Positions 1 through 10,492 of a stretch of DNA of 64,000 bases are shown here, in pieces; position 1 is the first letter of the stretch; every line of letters begins with the position of its first letter. A program made the translations under genes and the position numbers. Below the pieces are notes generated by a model. That model made no database searches, had not been told where the DNA came from, and saw nothing but the letters and a program-made list of their open reading frames with translations. Source of the stretch: Gymnothorax reevesii (lineage: Eukaryota; Chordata; Actinopteri; Anguilliformes; Muraenidae); the NCBI GenBank assembly GCA_029721435.1, contig CM056576.1, positions 111,022,666 through 111,086,665 on the forward strand, written 5' to 3'.

Positions 1-606
1 TGTTTCCGATTAAGAATCGCACAATTAATTTCCTGAATAATAAATACCAATATGTTCCTAACAATGATTAAGACGTGATAACGACAAAGAGGTGACAAGG
101 CTGCAATATGAGATTGTAGGAATGGAAATGATTGGCATTATTAGTAAGACACTAATGAGCACCAAACAAATTAGACCACCACCTTATGTAAGGTTTATGT
201 CGCAGCTGCCCTAAATTAACAGTATTGGTAATTACCAAAATAATTTTAATGTTTCTGTAATGGTTAGTCCACAAGTAGGCGCTAGCTCTTTAACTGAAAT
301 TATATTTTTAATGCTAAAATATAATTATCCATGAATTATTGAATTCACTGTTTTACAAAAAAGCTGAAAAAATTTTTTAGCACAAAAGAGAAATTTTGTC
401 TGAAATGCACATAGGAAGCTGGATAATTTCTTCATCCATCCCCATGTAACTCATCGATGAGCCACAATTTTATTTTATTCATACATGGGTTCATAGTCAA
501 TGAGTTTGTTTGCATGATTGATATTGTTCCATACTAACACATCAGTGGCCTTTATGAAGTGTATGACAATTCATTGCAATATAAATAACTTTGTTCTGTA
601 GAGTTG
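1..606. other. no gene recognised; AT-rich intergenic DNA
   Basis: AT-rich sequence with no long open frame on either strand and no terminal repeats or target duplications that I could pair. It runs directly into the decayed zinc-finger fragment that begins near 607, so part of it may be non-coding sequence of that same repeated unit. Confidence 0.5.
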
Positions 607-1560
607 CATATCTCATTGCAAAAGGACCTTCAAAAAATGTGCTGGTCTGAAAGGACATCTATTCACAAATCATAAGGAAAGTGTGATTGAGCCCAGATTG
701 AGTGTGTCAGTGGATTGAATATGATTGAGTATGTCTGATGTGCCAAGTTGACTTCTGCAGTGATAAATGTGAAAAGTTTTATTCTCATCTTCAAGTGCAC
801 ATCAAAAAAAGGACGAGCAGTTATTCATTTCTGGACTCATTTGTCCAGAAATTGTTAAAGTGGTGAGGGAAATTTAATATAGTCCTCCATTGACCAAGAA
901 ACTGTAGCTGGAAGAAGTGGCACTCATTATGACAGTGATTTGCTGGGTGACTTGAAGCTTGATGCTGCTGACAATACTGATTATTTGGAGGTTAGCCTGG
1001 ATAATATTGACGATACATTAATTTTGAGGAGTCGTGCTTTTTTAACTGAACTGCAAGTAAAGTTGCTGCTTTCTTCCTCCGCCATTTTGATAATCTTTGA
1101 AGATTTGCGAGCAATATATGACATCACAGTCACAATTATTTTTCAGACTAAATAAAGAGTTCCACATGCAGGGGATTCCAGATGATGATCTCAGGACTCT
1201 TACTGATGACCTTCGAGCAGAAGATCTTTTTTGGACTATCAGTGCTCACACACTGAAATCAGATCAATGCAAAAAGACTGTTCAAGAATCAATTTAATTA
1301 TATTGAACCAGTGCCTATATATCTGGGACTAAATGAAGCAGGCAAAGAGAGCTTTGCTCAATATGTTCCCATTATAAAAAGCACTTGAAGTTCTTTTATG
1401 TTCCAAGTCTGTGAATGTACGATACAGTCAAGTGAATGACTGTACTCAAACTAAGGATGTCTTTCAAGATGTGTGAAGTGGAGAAAAAATTACCGAGAAC
1501 TGTTTAAGCTTCTTTAAGCTTAATACTTAATCAGGATCTTTTCAAAGTTCTGAACCCAAT
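607..1560 (+). pseudogene. decayed C2H2 zinc-finger gene of a fish-repetitive family
   Basis: Pieced together across frames, this stretch encodes a C2H2-like finger (cysteine, then FKKC, GLKGHL and a closing H near 610-675). A second degenerate finger with FYSHLQVH follows near 775-810. A helical block then contains LQVKLLLSSSA and AIYDITVT (about 1040-1140), followed by IPDDDLRTLTDDL (about 1170-1215) and YSQVNDCTQTKDVF (about 1425-1470). From memory, this order of fingers followed by the helical block is seen in a family of uncharacterised fish proteins present in very many genomic copies. Several stops and frameshifts separate the blocks, so it cannot make the full protein. The two short open frames at 940-1155 and 1097-1297 are pieces of it. 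The function of the family is unknown to me. It may be a gene carried by a transposon. Confidence 0.5.
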
Positions 1561-1799
1561 TACCTAAGGAAAAAAGTGCCACAAAATACTTGCCATACGT
1601 GGGAGTCTTGTAGCTGCTCCAACCCAAACCTTGAACGGGGACGTACCTGGGATGGGAAATCAGACATAGAGAGGGTTAGTTGTTGCTCCTCATCTTCCAG
1701 AGATGCCAAGGCTTACGTCTTAGGCGTGAGTCTCTCCTTTTAGTGGTATTCATGTTTCTGTGCCATAGTCAGCAATTATTAAATCAAAGCGCACTGAAG

Positions 1800-2243
1800 A
1801 AATTCACTTGTGGAATTTAAGTCATTGTGTGATGGGTACTGGCAGTGGACGCCAAGAGCAAGACGCACAGTGTGCTGAGAGACTAAAAGCAGATAAAAAT
1901 AACGAGGCTCACGCTACCAACGGGCCTGCCGTCGTGGTAAAAAAACAGGCGAGCTCGAGGAAAACAAAGGAAAGGGGAAATAAACTAAATACTCCCTTAC
2001 TCACTAGCACTATTTCTGATAAGCAACTAAGTCCTTGACAATATCTCTCTAGAGAACCTTATCGGCTAAAGCGCTAAAGCAGAACTGACACTCTAGCAAC
2101 AGGAGCGAGGCGAAATAGGAGCTTAAATAGAGTCTGGGCCACGCCCCCAGTCAATGCCAGCTGGTCCAGGAATCCGATAGGGAGCAAAACGATATCGTCC
2201 CGGACGAAAGCCACAAACAGCTCTCAAAGCTCCCAAACCATGT
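1800..2243 (-). repeat. putative 3' LTR of chromoviral gypsy copy 1
   Basis: Immediately beyond the stop of the chromodomain frame, the minus strand has a purine-rich tract (ACAGGGGAGGGTCC), then TGACATGG at about 2243, where a TG-starting LTR is expected. Further in is a TATA-like CTATTTAAGC at 2121-2130. No second LTR was found on the gag side, where the copy meets a SINE, so the outer (left) boundary near 1800 is a guess. Confidence 0.35.
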
Positions 2244-2593
2244 CAGGACCCTCCCCTGTAAGGGACAGCTCCAGAAGTCCCTAAGGATCCCCGCACACGA
2301 AACTTCGAAATAAGCGCGGGATTCAGAATATCCCGCAAAGGGACCCAGCACCGCTCTTCGGACCCATATCCTTCCAAATCTACAAGGAACTGGACCCCAC
2401 GACCTACATGCCTCTTGGCCAGAATGCGGCGCATAATATAAACCGGCCCCCCCTCAACCATTCGCGGCAGCGACAGGCGTGTTGGCGGGTGCCAGGATGC
2501 TAGTGCTAACCGGCTTAATCCGCGAGACTTGAAATAACGGAGGTATGCGTAAAGATCTTGGGACCGACGTAACTGGATTGATCTTCCGCACAA
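2243..2593 (-). pseudogene. integrase C-terminus with chromodomain (gypsy copy 1)
   Basis: The minus-strand frame reads VYIMRRILAKRHVGRGVQF, then LVDLEGYGSEERCWVP and a closing helix DILNPALISKF. The pattern of YxVExIL-like start, a WEGYG-like core and a W followed by a helix matches a chromodomain. It directly follows the integrase core and ends at the presumed polypurine tract. The usual aromatic W of the core is replaced by L-V-D-L, which suggests decay. An upstream overlapping frame (2454-2645) holds the GPF-like segment ending ISRIKPV-type sequence. Confidence 0.75.
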
Positions 2594-2975
2594 TCTTGAA
2601 CGAGCCGATATAGCGGGGCGCCAGCTTTTGGGATTCTGCCTTCAAAGGGAGGTCACGGGTGGACAGCTAAACTCTTTGCCCAACCCGATAAGACAGGGCC
2701 AAACGAGGCCTTCTATCAGCAAAGGATTTTTGTTTGTGCCCCAAGCGCAACAGCAAAGAACGGACCTTAGTCCAAAACGACCGATAGCAACGAATGAACT
2801 AGTTGACCGAGGGAATCTCAGAATTGTTCTTGGTCTCTGGAAATAGTGGGGGTTGGTAACTCACTTGGGCCTCAAATGGGGAAAGCCCCGTGGAGGAATT
2901 ACACAATGAGTTATGAGAATACTCGGCCCAAGCTAAAAATCGTCTCCTCAATGAGGGATTATCCGCCGCCAAACA

Positions 2976-3694
2976 TCAGAGAGTGTTTTCAAGAGACTGA
3001 TTAGTCCGTTCTGTTTGCCCGTTGGTCTCCGGGTGAAACCCAGAGGAGAGACTCACAGTGGTCCCTAACTGCTTACAAAACGCCTGCCAAAATCTGGCTG
3101 TAAACTGAGGGTCAGACACGACATCTTGCGGAAGCCCATGCAACCGAAGCACATTGTTGACCACAAGATGCGCTGTCTCCTGTGCTGAAGGCATCTTGAG
3201 TAGCGCGACAAAATGAGCCGCTTTAGAAAAACGGTCAACCACGACCAAAATGACCGTGTTGTCTTCAGATACAAGCAGCCCCGTAACAAAATCTAACGCA
3301 ATATGCGACCAAGGGCACCAGGGAACGGGCAAAGGTCGCAGCAAACCAGCGGTAGGGAGATGGGAAGTCTTATTCCTGGAACAGACGCCACAGGCAGCAA
3401 CAAACTCTCGAATGTCCCTCATCATCTCCGGCCACCAAAAACGCTGGGACAGGAACTGCTTGGTCCGATGGGCCCCTGGGTGCCCCGCCAAGCGGGAAGA
3501 GTGTCCCCACTGGAGGACCTGTGGCCTAACTCTATGCCGGACAAATAAACAGCCAGGAGGCTCCCCCCAGGACTGGGATCAGACTTCAACGCCTCCTGAA
3601 CCACCGCCTCAACTTCCCACTGAATGGTTGCCACGTTCCTTGTAGTAGGAAAAACAGGCCCCGGGGTGGGATCGCGATCAGTGCGATCATGCAT
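2976..3694 (-). pseudogene. integrase core fragment (gypsy copy 1)
   Basis: The minus strand encodes the HHCC zinc-binding module ([11 protein letters not shown], then CGVCSRNK) and the DDE-type catalytic core. The core shows LDFVTGLL for the first Asp, [12 protein letters not shown] for the second, and [16 protein letters not shown] containing the catalytic Glu. The second motif lacks the usual residues between SD and PQF, consistent with a small in-frame deletion. The frame 2976-3491 is the longest open piece (171 codons). A frameshift separates it from the upstream spacer region. It would insert the element cDNA if intact. Confidence 0.85.
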
Positions 3695-3820
3695 TCGTGA
3701 CAGGGCGTCAGGTTTAATATTTTTTGAGCCCGGACGATAGGTGAGTGTGAAATCAAAGCGGTCAAAATATAATGACCATCGTGCCTGCCGGGAGTTACGC
3801 CGCTTGGTTTGCTGAATGTA

Positions 3821-4090
3821 TTAGAGGAAGTTATGGTTGGTCCATACCACAAAAGTGTGCTCAGCTCCCTCCAACCAGTGGCGCCACTCTTCGAGGGCCA
3901 ACTTAACCGCTAATAACTCCCGGTCACCAATGCTATAATTGCGTTCCGCGGCAGACAAAGACCGGGAGAAGTGCGCGCATGGATGAACCTTATTATCCCA
4001 ACGAGGGCACTGGGACAGAATGGCACCCATGCCCACCTCTGAGGCATCTACCTCCACAACAAATGGGAGGGAGGGGTCGGGCGAAACCAA
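3821..4090 (-). pseudogene. RNase H fragment (gypsy copy 1)
   Basis: The frame starts [16 protein letters not shown], the strand with the first catalytic Asp, and continues through [17 protein letters not shown] and [18 protein letters not shown] with the catalytic Glu. It ends at TNHNFL, equivalent to the usual TDHKNL with its Asp changed to Asn. That change would disable RNase H activity. The piece is broken from the reverse transcriptase frame upstream by stops and a shift. Confidence 0.8.
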
Positions 4091-4483
4091 AATAGGCTCC
4101 GAGCTAAAACGTTTCTATAATTCCTGAAAAGCAGCATCAGCTCCAGGAGACCAAAAAAACGCTGAGGAGGTATTCTTTTTAGTGAGTGCAATAATGGGGG
4201 CAGCAACCACGCTAAAATTATGAATAAACCTCCTATAAAAATTAGCGAAGCTCAGAAAGCGTTGAACCTCTTTCACACTCTGCGGTGCAGGCTAATTCCT
4301 GACCGTAGCCACCTTGTCCGGGTCCATTCGCACAGACCTCTTAGAAACAATAAAGCCCAAGAATGAAACAGTTTGGGCGTGGAAAACACATTTTTCGGCT
4401 GTAACAAAAACTTTGGCATTGAGCAGGGCTTCCAGTACACGTCTGACATGTTGTTTATGCTCCGACAGTGTTGAAGAGAAAAT

Positions 4484-5032
4484 CTAAATGTCGTCAATAT
4501 AAACGAAGACGAATTTGTCCAACATCTCTCGGAGCACGTCATTGACGAATGCCTGAAACACCGAGGGGGCGTTAACCAGCCCGAACGGTAAGACCCGATA
4601 TTCGTAGTACCCGTCATGAGTGTTAAAAGCCGTTTTCCATTCGTCCCCCTCCCGAATGCGAATCAAATTATACGCATTACGAAGATCTAGCTTCCTAAAA
4701 CGCCTCCTGCAGACGTTCAAACGCGGAATTCATTAACGGAAGGAGGTATCGGTTTTTAATGGTGATTTTATTCAAACCCCTGTAATCAATACAGGGTCTC
4801 TGACTGCCATCCTTTATCCCCACGAAAAAGAATCCCGCTGTGGCAGGGGACGTGGACAGTCGAATAAAACCATTGACAAGAGCCTCCGGAATATACTCTC
4901 GCATCGCCCTATGCTCAGGTCCTGACAGCGAATATAGCGAACCCTAAGCGGAGTTGTCCCAGGATAAATATTAATTTCGCAGTCATATGGACGATGCGAG
5001 GGTAACGTAGAGGCTCGTTGTTTACTAAACAC
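4484..5032 (-). pseudogene. reverse transcriptase fragments (gypsy copy 1)
   Basis: Three overlapping minus-strand frames carry consecutive RT blocks. They are an N-terminal piece with [38 protein letters not shown], then [39 protein letters not shown] and VYIDDI with the catalytic YIDD box. Block order and spacing are those of Ty3/gypsy RT. At least two frameshifts separate the pieces, so no functional polymerase can be made. Confidence 0.85.
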
Positions 5033-5479
5033 CTCAGCTAGATCAGCCTAATCCCTGGGAACATCTGGAGGCAAGTCAAAGTTCCAAGTGGCCCCAAATT
5101 CCTTACCCTGCTCAGAATCGAATGACTCTGTGACTGAGTCCGAATCACTAAAATCCTGTAAAAAATAATCATCTTCTGGCTTTCACCAGTCAAACTGAGG
5201 ATTACATTCCAACCCCTCCTCTGCCCCTCTTTCTAGTCTAGTAGGGTACGGTGGGATAGCCTCCTCACACTCGCTCCAGGCACCAGCCTGCCCCGTGGCT
5301 TGATGTCTGGGAAAACAAGTTTCATTATCTCTACAATGAGAGCTGCAATTGGTGCTCCAGCGGACGACAGGGTTGTTCTGTTCCCCCCAGCTGATGCATG
5401 GTCTGTGTTCCCGTAACCAAATATGCCCTAAAACAATAGGAAAAGCAAAGGAGCTGATAATAAAAAACTGAACCTCCTC

Positions 5480-6256
5480 CTAGTGGCCACCAAATGAGAT
5501 GAACATATTTATCGGTTCATACACTTTGGTTATCACTCCCCATCCCAGCAGGCTACCGTCCAAAGTTCTGACCGAGCGTGATTGTGGAAGCGTAACAGTG
5601 GGAACGGAGTGCTTCCTAGCCCACCCAATATCCATGAAACAATCTACTGCACCCGAATCTACGAACGCTTTAATACAAAATCTCTTGCACCCCACAATCA
5701 GTTCGAAGGGATTAATGTTCGGAAGGGAAATTGCCCCTCTATCGCCCCCCACGTAGCAGGAGGGGTTTTCCGTTTTCCCTGACGTTTTAGGACAATGTGG
5801 ACGGGTATGACCCGGCTTTTTACAATTAAAGCAGATTATTCCTCTGCTAGTAGGTTTATTAGTCCGACTGTCAAACAAACTGTCAATTTCCATGGGCTCC
5901 ACCGGAGTACAACTTTCAATGAGTGGGATAGGAGCCGCACACTCACCACTAGCAACTTTAGCCCCATTATCAGCTTGCGGCAAGCTGTTGAGCTTCTCCC
6001 TGTTGCGTTCGTGTATGCGGTTGTCAATTCGCACAGCTGTACGTTCTAAAGAGTCTAAAGTCCAACAGGGTTCTATAGTTGCCAACGCGTCCTTTATTCC
6101 CTCAGTAAGGGCATAGCTAAATACAGTCATTAGAGGTGCCTCCGGCCAGCCTGTCTCTGTGGCCAGAGAGCGAAAAGCAATAGAAAATTCAGCTGCGCTT
6201 TCTTTACCCTGTTTAAGGTGCATTAAACATGTGGCTGCATCTTGACAACAAATGTC
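5480..6256 (-). pseudogene. Gag-protease fragment (gypsy copy 1)
   Basis: The minus-strand frame contains a capsid-like helical block (MHLKQGKESAAEFSIAFRSL), a CCHC knuckle CFNCKKPGHTRPHC (about 5788-5832) and a protease motif FVDSGAVDCFMDIG (about 5620-5665), with DSG as the active-site triad. The open frame appears to run on to 6421, but everything beyond 6256 is SINE sequence read through, not Gag. The real upstream part of Gag was not found. Protein made from this frame would therefore be a chimera with a meaningless N-terminus. Confidence 0.8.
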
Positions 6257-6747
6257 TTTTTTTTTTTTTTTTTTAATTTGGCATCTCCAATCCCACCCGA
6301 ATCTGGAATGCCCAATTAGTGTACTATGTACAAAGCTTGCTCGTATGCGACCCCTTGGTGCCAACTCAGGATAGTGGTGACAGTTCACGGCTCTCCTCCG
6401 AAGCACGTGCCTGTCAACCACTGATTCTTATTCAATCATTAATTGAATCCTCGTAAGTTCAGAACGAGGGGGGAGGATACCCGGACATGAGCAAATCCAG
6501 AGTCTTCCTGATGAGCGCCCGTCTGGCCAACAGGAGGCACTGGAGTAACGAACAAAGCTATTATTGTATGCCCAAATCCGGCAGTCCCTTCCCAGTTTGG
6601 AACACTGTAGCGCAATGGCTAATTATGCGCTACTCTGAAAAAGCTGCCGACCCCTGCCGGTGGGTACACCGGGGCTCGAACCCGCGATGTGATAGTCACC
6701 TCTGCACTGCAGTGCAGTGCCTTAACTGAGTGAGCTATCCGGCCGCC
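6257..6747 (-). mobile_element. tRNA-derived SINE, copy 1
   Basis: Read on the minus strand, the element starts at 6747 with a tRNA-like head: GATAGCTCACTCAGTTAAGG is A-box-like and GGTTCGAGCCCC is a good B box. A body of roughly 400 bp follows, containing GTGCCTCCTGTTGGCCAGAC. It ends at 6257 in an 18-nt A tract, seen as T on the plus strand. A second copy with the same head, body and tail lies at 60918-61411. I could not find a convincing target duplication for this copy. The head is preserved better here than in the second copy. Confidence 0.75.
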
Positions 6748-7049
6748 AAAAAAAAAATTAACATTAGCTCTCGGCAACAACACAAGATTGTACTCAACAC
6801 TTTTAGCAATACAAGTAATCGCAATAACATTTCTTAGTGTCATCCTTTGTTCCAGGACTTCTAACCGTATAACAGAAAAAGCAAGGACGTTAAACTATTC
6901 TTGTATTGCGTTTCTTTCAACAAACTACCAACAGGTGTATGACTGAAGCAAAAAGAGTTAACATTTCACTAAATTGTGCCATATATATATTCCAATTCAC
7001 CTGCTTCCCCCTTTCCATAGCCAATGGCAATGTGAAACAAGAAAAATTC
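6748..7049. other. unassigned sequence between SINE and gypsy copy 2
   Basis: About 300 bp of AT-rich DNA starting with an A run. It could contain the remains of the 5' end of gypsy copy 1 and the 3' LTR of gypsy copy 2, but no TG/CA termini or repeated ends could be paired. Confidence 0.35.
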
Positions 7050-7493
7050 TCACAGCCCACAGTCCTTACAGATCCAGCCTGACTGCTGGTTTACACTCTC
7101 TGCCATATCAAATGACAGTACCATTCTCTGTTGTAGCCGTGACCGGTGTCTCTGTGCCGCGAGTGTGGCTTTGATCCTGTGCTGTTGTGACATGCTCAGT
7201 CCTTTGGGTGACGGATGCAGATAACGGCCTGGATGTGGCCAGCAGGTGACGCCTGTTCCTCCTGTAACGCTCACCTAGTGCTGTCTCCACTACCTCGGAT
7301 CTGGGCCTGGAGCTGCGGCTGTTGACAACAGCTAGCAAGATCCATTGTTTCTGTCCATCCAGTTTTGTGAGAACTGCATCTCCCGGGTTCAGCGGAGGGA
7401 GAGTCCTGACTGCGTTCCTGACGGCTTTTGTTTGGCAGCTGCATCAGCCTGCTTGATGAAGTCCTAGTTAGGCCAGCTTGGGTTAAGATTGTC

Positions 7494-7968
7494 CTACAAA
7501 GTGGGCAAGGTGGTTCTGATGTTCCTGCCCATCAACATCTCAGCTGGGCTGACCCCTGTGGAAGCGGTCAGTGTGGCTCTGTATGTCATCAGAGCGAGGG
7601 GGGGCCGGGGCTTTTTCTGTCGAAGTATTCCTTTTGCAATCTGAACAGCTCTCTCTGCTTGTCCATTGCTCTGAGGATGATGCGGGCTTGTTGCCATGTG
7701 TTTGAAGTCGTACTCTCTGCTGAACTCCCTCATCTCTGCTGAAACTAGCTGGGGCCCATTGTCACTGATAAGCATGTCCAGAATGCCGTGGCGTGTGAAT
7801 GTTGCCTTGAGCCTGGCCAAGACCTGACTGCTTGTGGTTGTCAACAGATGTAGTATTTATAAATCTCGAATAATAGTAAGACACTATCAAATAATTTTGC
7901 TTTTTAAACTCACACAGGTCCATGGCAACCGTCTGCCATGGTCTGGTTGGGAGCTCACTTGGCATCAA
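7494..7968 (-). pseudogene. integrase fragment (gypsy copy 2)
   Basis: Two minus-strand frames carry PWQTVAMDLCEFKKQNYLIV with the first catalytic Asp, then LISDNGPQLVSAEM with the second, and HHPQSNGQAERAVQIAKGIL with the catalytic Glu. The segment FSREYDFKHMATSPHH between the last two is typical of gypsy integrase. A frameshift separates the first motif from the others. A further C-terminal tail is open at 7108-7338 in another frame. Confidence 0.85.
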
Positions 7969-8135
7969 CGGCTCTCTTCACTGTGATTGCTTGTTATGTG
8001 TACAGAATCTGCACTGCTGCACCTTATCTGAGATGTGTTCTGATATCTTGGGTCAGCAAACAGACTGATTAGCTCTCTCCCTGCACTTAACAAGGCCCAG
8101 GTGCTCGGCATGAATTTTCTCCAAAATCAGCTCTC

Positions 8136-8739
8136 TCATGACTGACTCTGGCACTCTGGCTCCCTCTCAATATTCTCAGGCCAACCATGCCTGATGAAGC
8201 CCAGGATGGTTTGGAGCTGAGGTTCTTTTCCTGTATTTCGTTGGATCTCCTCCATTCTCTGGGCTGTGGCTGATACTTGCCTCATGACAGCATCAATGTG
8301 TGCTGTCACATCTTCATGAGCGGCTCCCTCCCCGAGGCGCTGCTCTGGGCCCCGGGAGAGAGTGTCTGCCACTGTCATTGTTTTACTTGAAGCATATTCA
8401 GCGACAGCCTTAAAACGCGTAAGCCTCATCAGCAACCTTTGGCATCTGATGGGAACACTGTCCAAGTCTTTGCTGTTCATTAAGAGGACAAGAGGCTTAA
8501 GATCTGTCATGAGTCTGAAGCTGTCAAGTCCATACAGGTGCTTCTCAAACGCTCACAGGTCCATACCCTGGACAGACATTCTTTTTCGATTTGGGCGATT
8601 TGGGCTTCCATTGATCCCTGTGTTGCTGGAGTAAGAAGCCTCCCAGCCTGTAACCGCTGGCGTCTGCTGATACCACCATTAGCTTGGTGACATCGTAGAA
8701 GGCGAGTAAGGGGGCAGAGGTTAATGCAGCTTTAGGTAT
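8136..8739 (-). pseudogene. RNase H fragment (gypsy copy 2)
   Basis: The frame at 8545-8748 reads LLAFYDVTKLMVVSADASGY with the first RNase H Asp, then GGFLLQQHRDQWKP. The next frame (8136-8510) carries MTDLKPLVLLMNSKDLDSVP, where TDLKPL replaces TDHKPL, and ends near VADTLSRGP with the last Asp. The intervening Glu strand is in a broken region. The few N-terminal codons of the first frame (8740-8748) belong to the inserted LTR rather than to the element. Confidence 0.8.
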
Positions 8740-10492
8740 TGTAAACACCGTGCAACTAGGCCAAGGAGGGTCCTAGCTGAGGCGGAAGGTCTAAGTGTGT
8801 TTGCCTTAACAGCCAGCTAAAAGATGGTCCTCGCAGTCTCCATTATAATAATGGGGTCTGGCTACAGCGTCAGTACTAGACCCCTGCCCCAGGCCTCACG
8901 TGATGACGTCTTTCACGTTCTGCTTTTAAGTGGCCTGAGACGTGCCGAGCGGATGCTGCAGCCTTAATGTCTTAGTGGTTACTATATATCTGACTCCATA
9001 TCAAATTTAAGATACAAATTTGTAGTTACAATCATTTGCGGTTATCATGCGTTTTGCATGAATATGTTCGGATTTTAATTCGTCAATTTATTACCCAATT
9101 TAGAGCTCTGTTGTGCATCGGACCCATAACAGGTTCATACCCTACTCCGCCGGACCAAAACCATCTGAACTATCCAATCCGGCGAAAGAACTCAGAGGCT
9201 GGCAGCCTGTTAAGCCAGTAATTTGACATAGCCTCGCTATGACTAGGGATTACCGGGGCCCACAGCGAGCAACTACAATGGCATAACGGAAACACATCGT
9301 TCAGAGGCCTTGCGTCTTTTAAGATTTCCGCCTAAAAATATAAACGGAATCTTGCTCGAAGCCAATATTAATAGCGTCATACACAGCATGGAAAGTCCAC
9401 CTTATAACGCAGATGCCAAGCGTGTTGATCAGGCACGCGATTACGGTCTACGTTACTCAACTGGGATCCAGGAGTCCGAACCCGTAGGTATATGTTTGTC
9501 CAAAGTCAGAAACACACCACAGATGCGAATATTAATTTATTTCGCCAGGCAGGCACAAGCTTAAATCACAAGACCGAATTACATCGTTCCAGAAAAGAAA
9601 AGAAGTCAATTCATACCTGGCGCAGCCCAAAACTACACATATACACAACGTATATGCGGGAAGGATGAATACAAGCTTCCTCGACTTCTCTGTTTCCCCC
9701 TCTTTTATGCCCAATCTCTAAACTGCATCCTATGGCAGGGTCATAGGTCGTTTTGGGTCATTTGAGCCAGGAATGCTCCCCCATTCCGGAGGGGCTTTGA
9801 GAGGAGACATGACCACAAGGAAAACTGAAGCATATTTTTTTCTTAAAGTTATTGAAGGAGGGTGTGGCACAAGTCCAATTCCTTCGAAATATTTCCCATG
9901 AGATTTCAGAAATTACGAGGATTAAAATGATACCAAACACAACCTACTTGCGTTAGAGTTGGTCATGAAACGTCCGACACAATACCGAATTACAAGAATA
10001 ATCTGCATTAAGGCTATTATTCCATTCTTAACCTTCAGTATAGCAAAATACACATTATTCTGTGACATCGTGAGTGAGATTAGTGTTTTACTCAGGAAAA
10101 TAAAAAGTCTTTAGAAATATTTACCTAAACTGTAATGTATTGGAATTGTACGGGTGCAGTTATGTCAGAGTCCATTGGATGGCACTGTGGAGTTGTCCGG
10201 CATGAGTCTCGCTGGCCAAAGGTTTGCAGACAGTAGTTTTTTGGAAGATTCCCAGGCATCTGCATTAACCATTACCCCTGTGGCGAGGTGAGATTGGCGC
10301 CAGAGAGTCTATTTGAGTCCATTCCCATGACCCTGGGGTCATCTGCTAAATGTTGGAGCACGTATCCAAACATAGGTCAAACTGTTGGAGAAATGATGGG
10401 GCACGTATCCAAACAAGGGTCAAGCTGTTGGAGTAATGATTATGGCGCCAGATAATCCAGCCAGATAATCCTCTCCATCTTTTCCCCTTACA
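8740..10492 (-). mobile_element. 1753-bp solo LTR inside gypsy copy 2
   Basis: The segment begins TGTAAACACC and ends CCCCTTACA on the plus strand, giving the TG...CA termini of an LTR. It is flanked by the 4-bp direct repeat GTAT (8736-8739 and 10493-10496). Precise removal with one GTAT joins the RT and RNase H pieces of the host element. On the minus strand a TATA-like ATAAAAG lies at about 9704-9710 and an AATAAA signal at 9536-9541, which sets the likely transcription direction. A 4-bp duplication suits a retrovirus-like or gypsy integrase. No internal coding sequence is present, so LTR-LTR recombination most likely removed the body. The parent family is not recognised. Confidence 0.7.
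10355..10440. repeat. 43-bp tandem duplication in the solo LTR
   Basis: Two adjacent 43-bp units at 10355-10397 and 10398-10440 share GCACGTATCCAAACA and TGTTGGAG with a few mismatches. If the minus-strand LTR orientation is right, they lie in the U3 part, upstream of the TATA-like box, where many LTRs carry duplicated enhancers. Confidence 0.75.

Larger units (their letters stand above)
1800..6256 (-). mobile_element. degenerate Ty3/gypsy chromovirus, copy 1
   Basis: Reading the minus strand from right to left, fragments appear in the order Gag with CCHC knuckle, aspartic protease, reverse transcriptase, RNase H, integrase and a C-terminal chromodomain. That is the canonical order for chromoviruses, which use the chromodomain to direct integration into marked chromatin. 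The fragments are in different frames with many stops, so the copy is dead. Its 5' end is interrupted by or joined to a SINE at 6257-6747, and no 5' LTR is recognisable beyond it. Contrast this domain order with the two Gmr1-like elements further right, where integrase precedes reverse transcriptase. Confidence 0.85.

Noticed and set aside
6257..6421. N-terminus of the 313-codon Gag frame
   Set aside because: This part is SINE sequence read through, including the poly-A tract as a Lys run. It is not Gag.
6640..6747. tRNA gene on the minus strand
   Set aside because: The A and B boxes are tRNA-like, but the sequence continues as a 490-bp unit with an A tail and has a second copy at 60918, so it is a SINE head.
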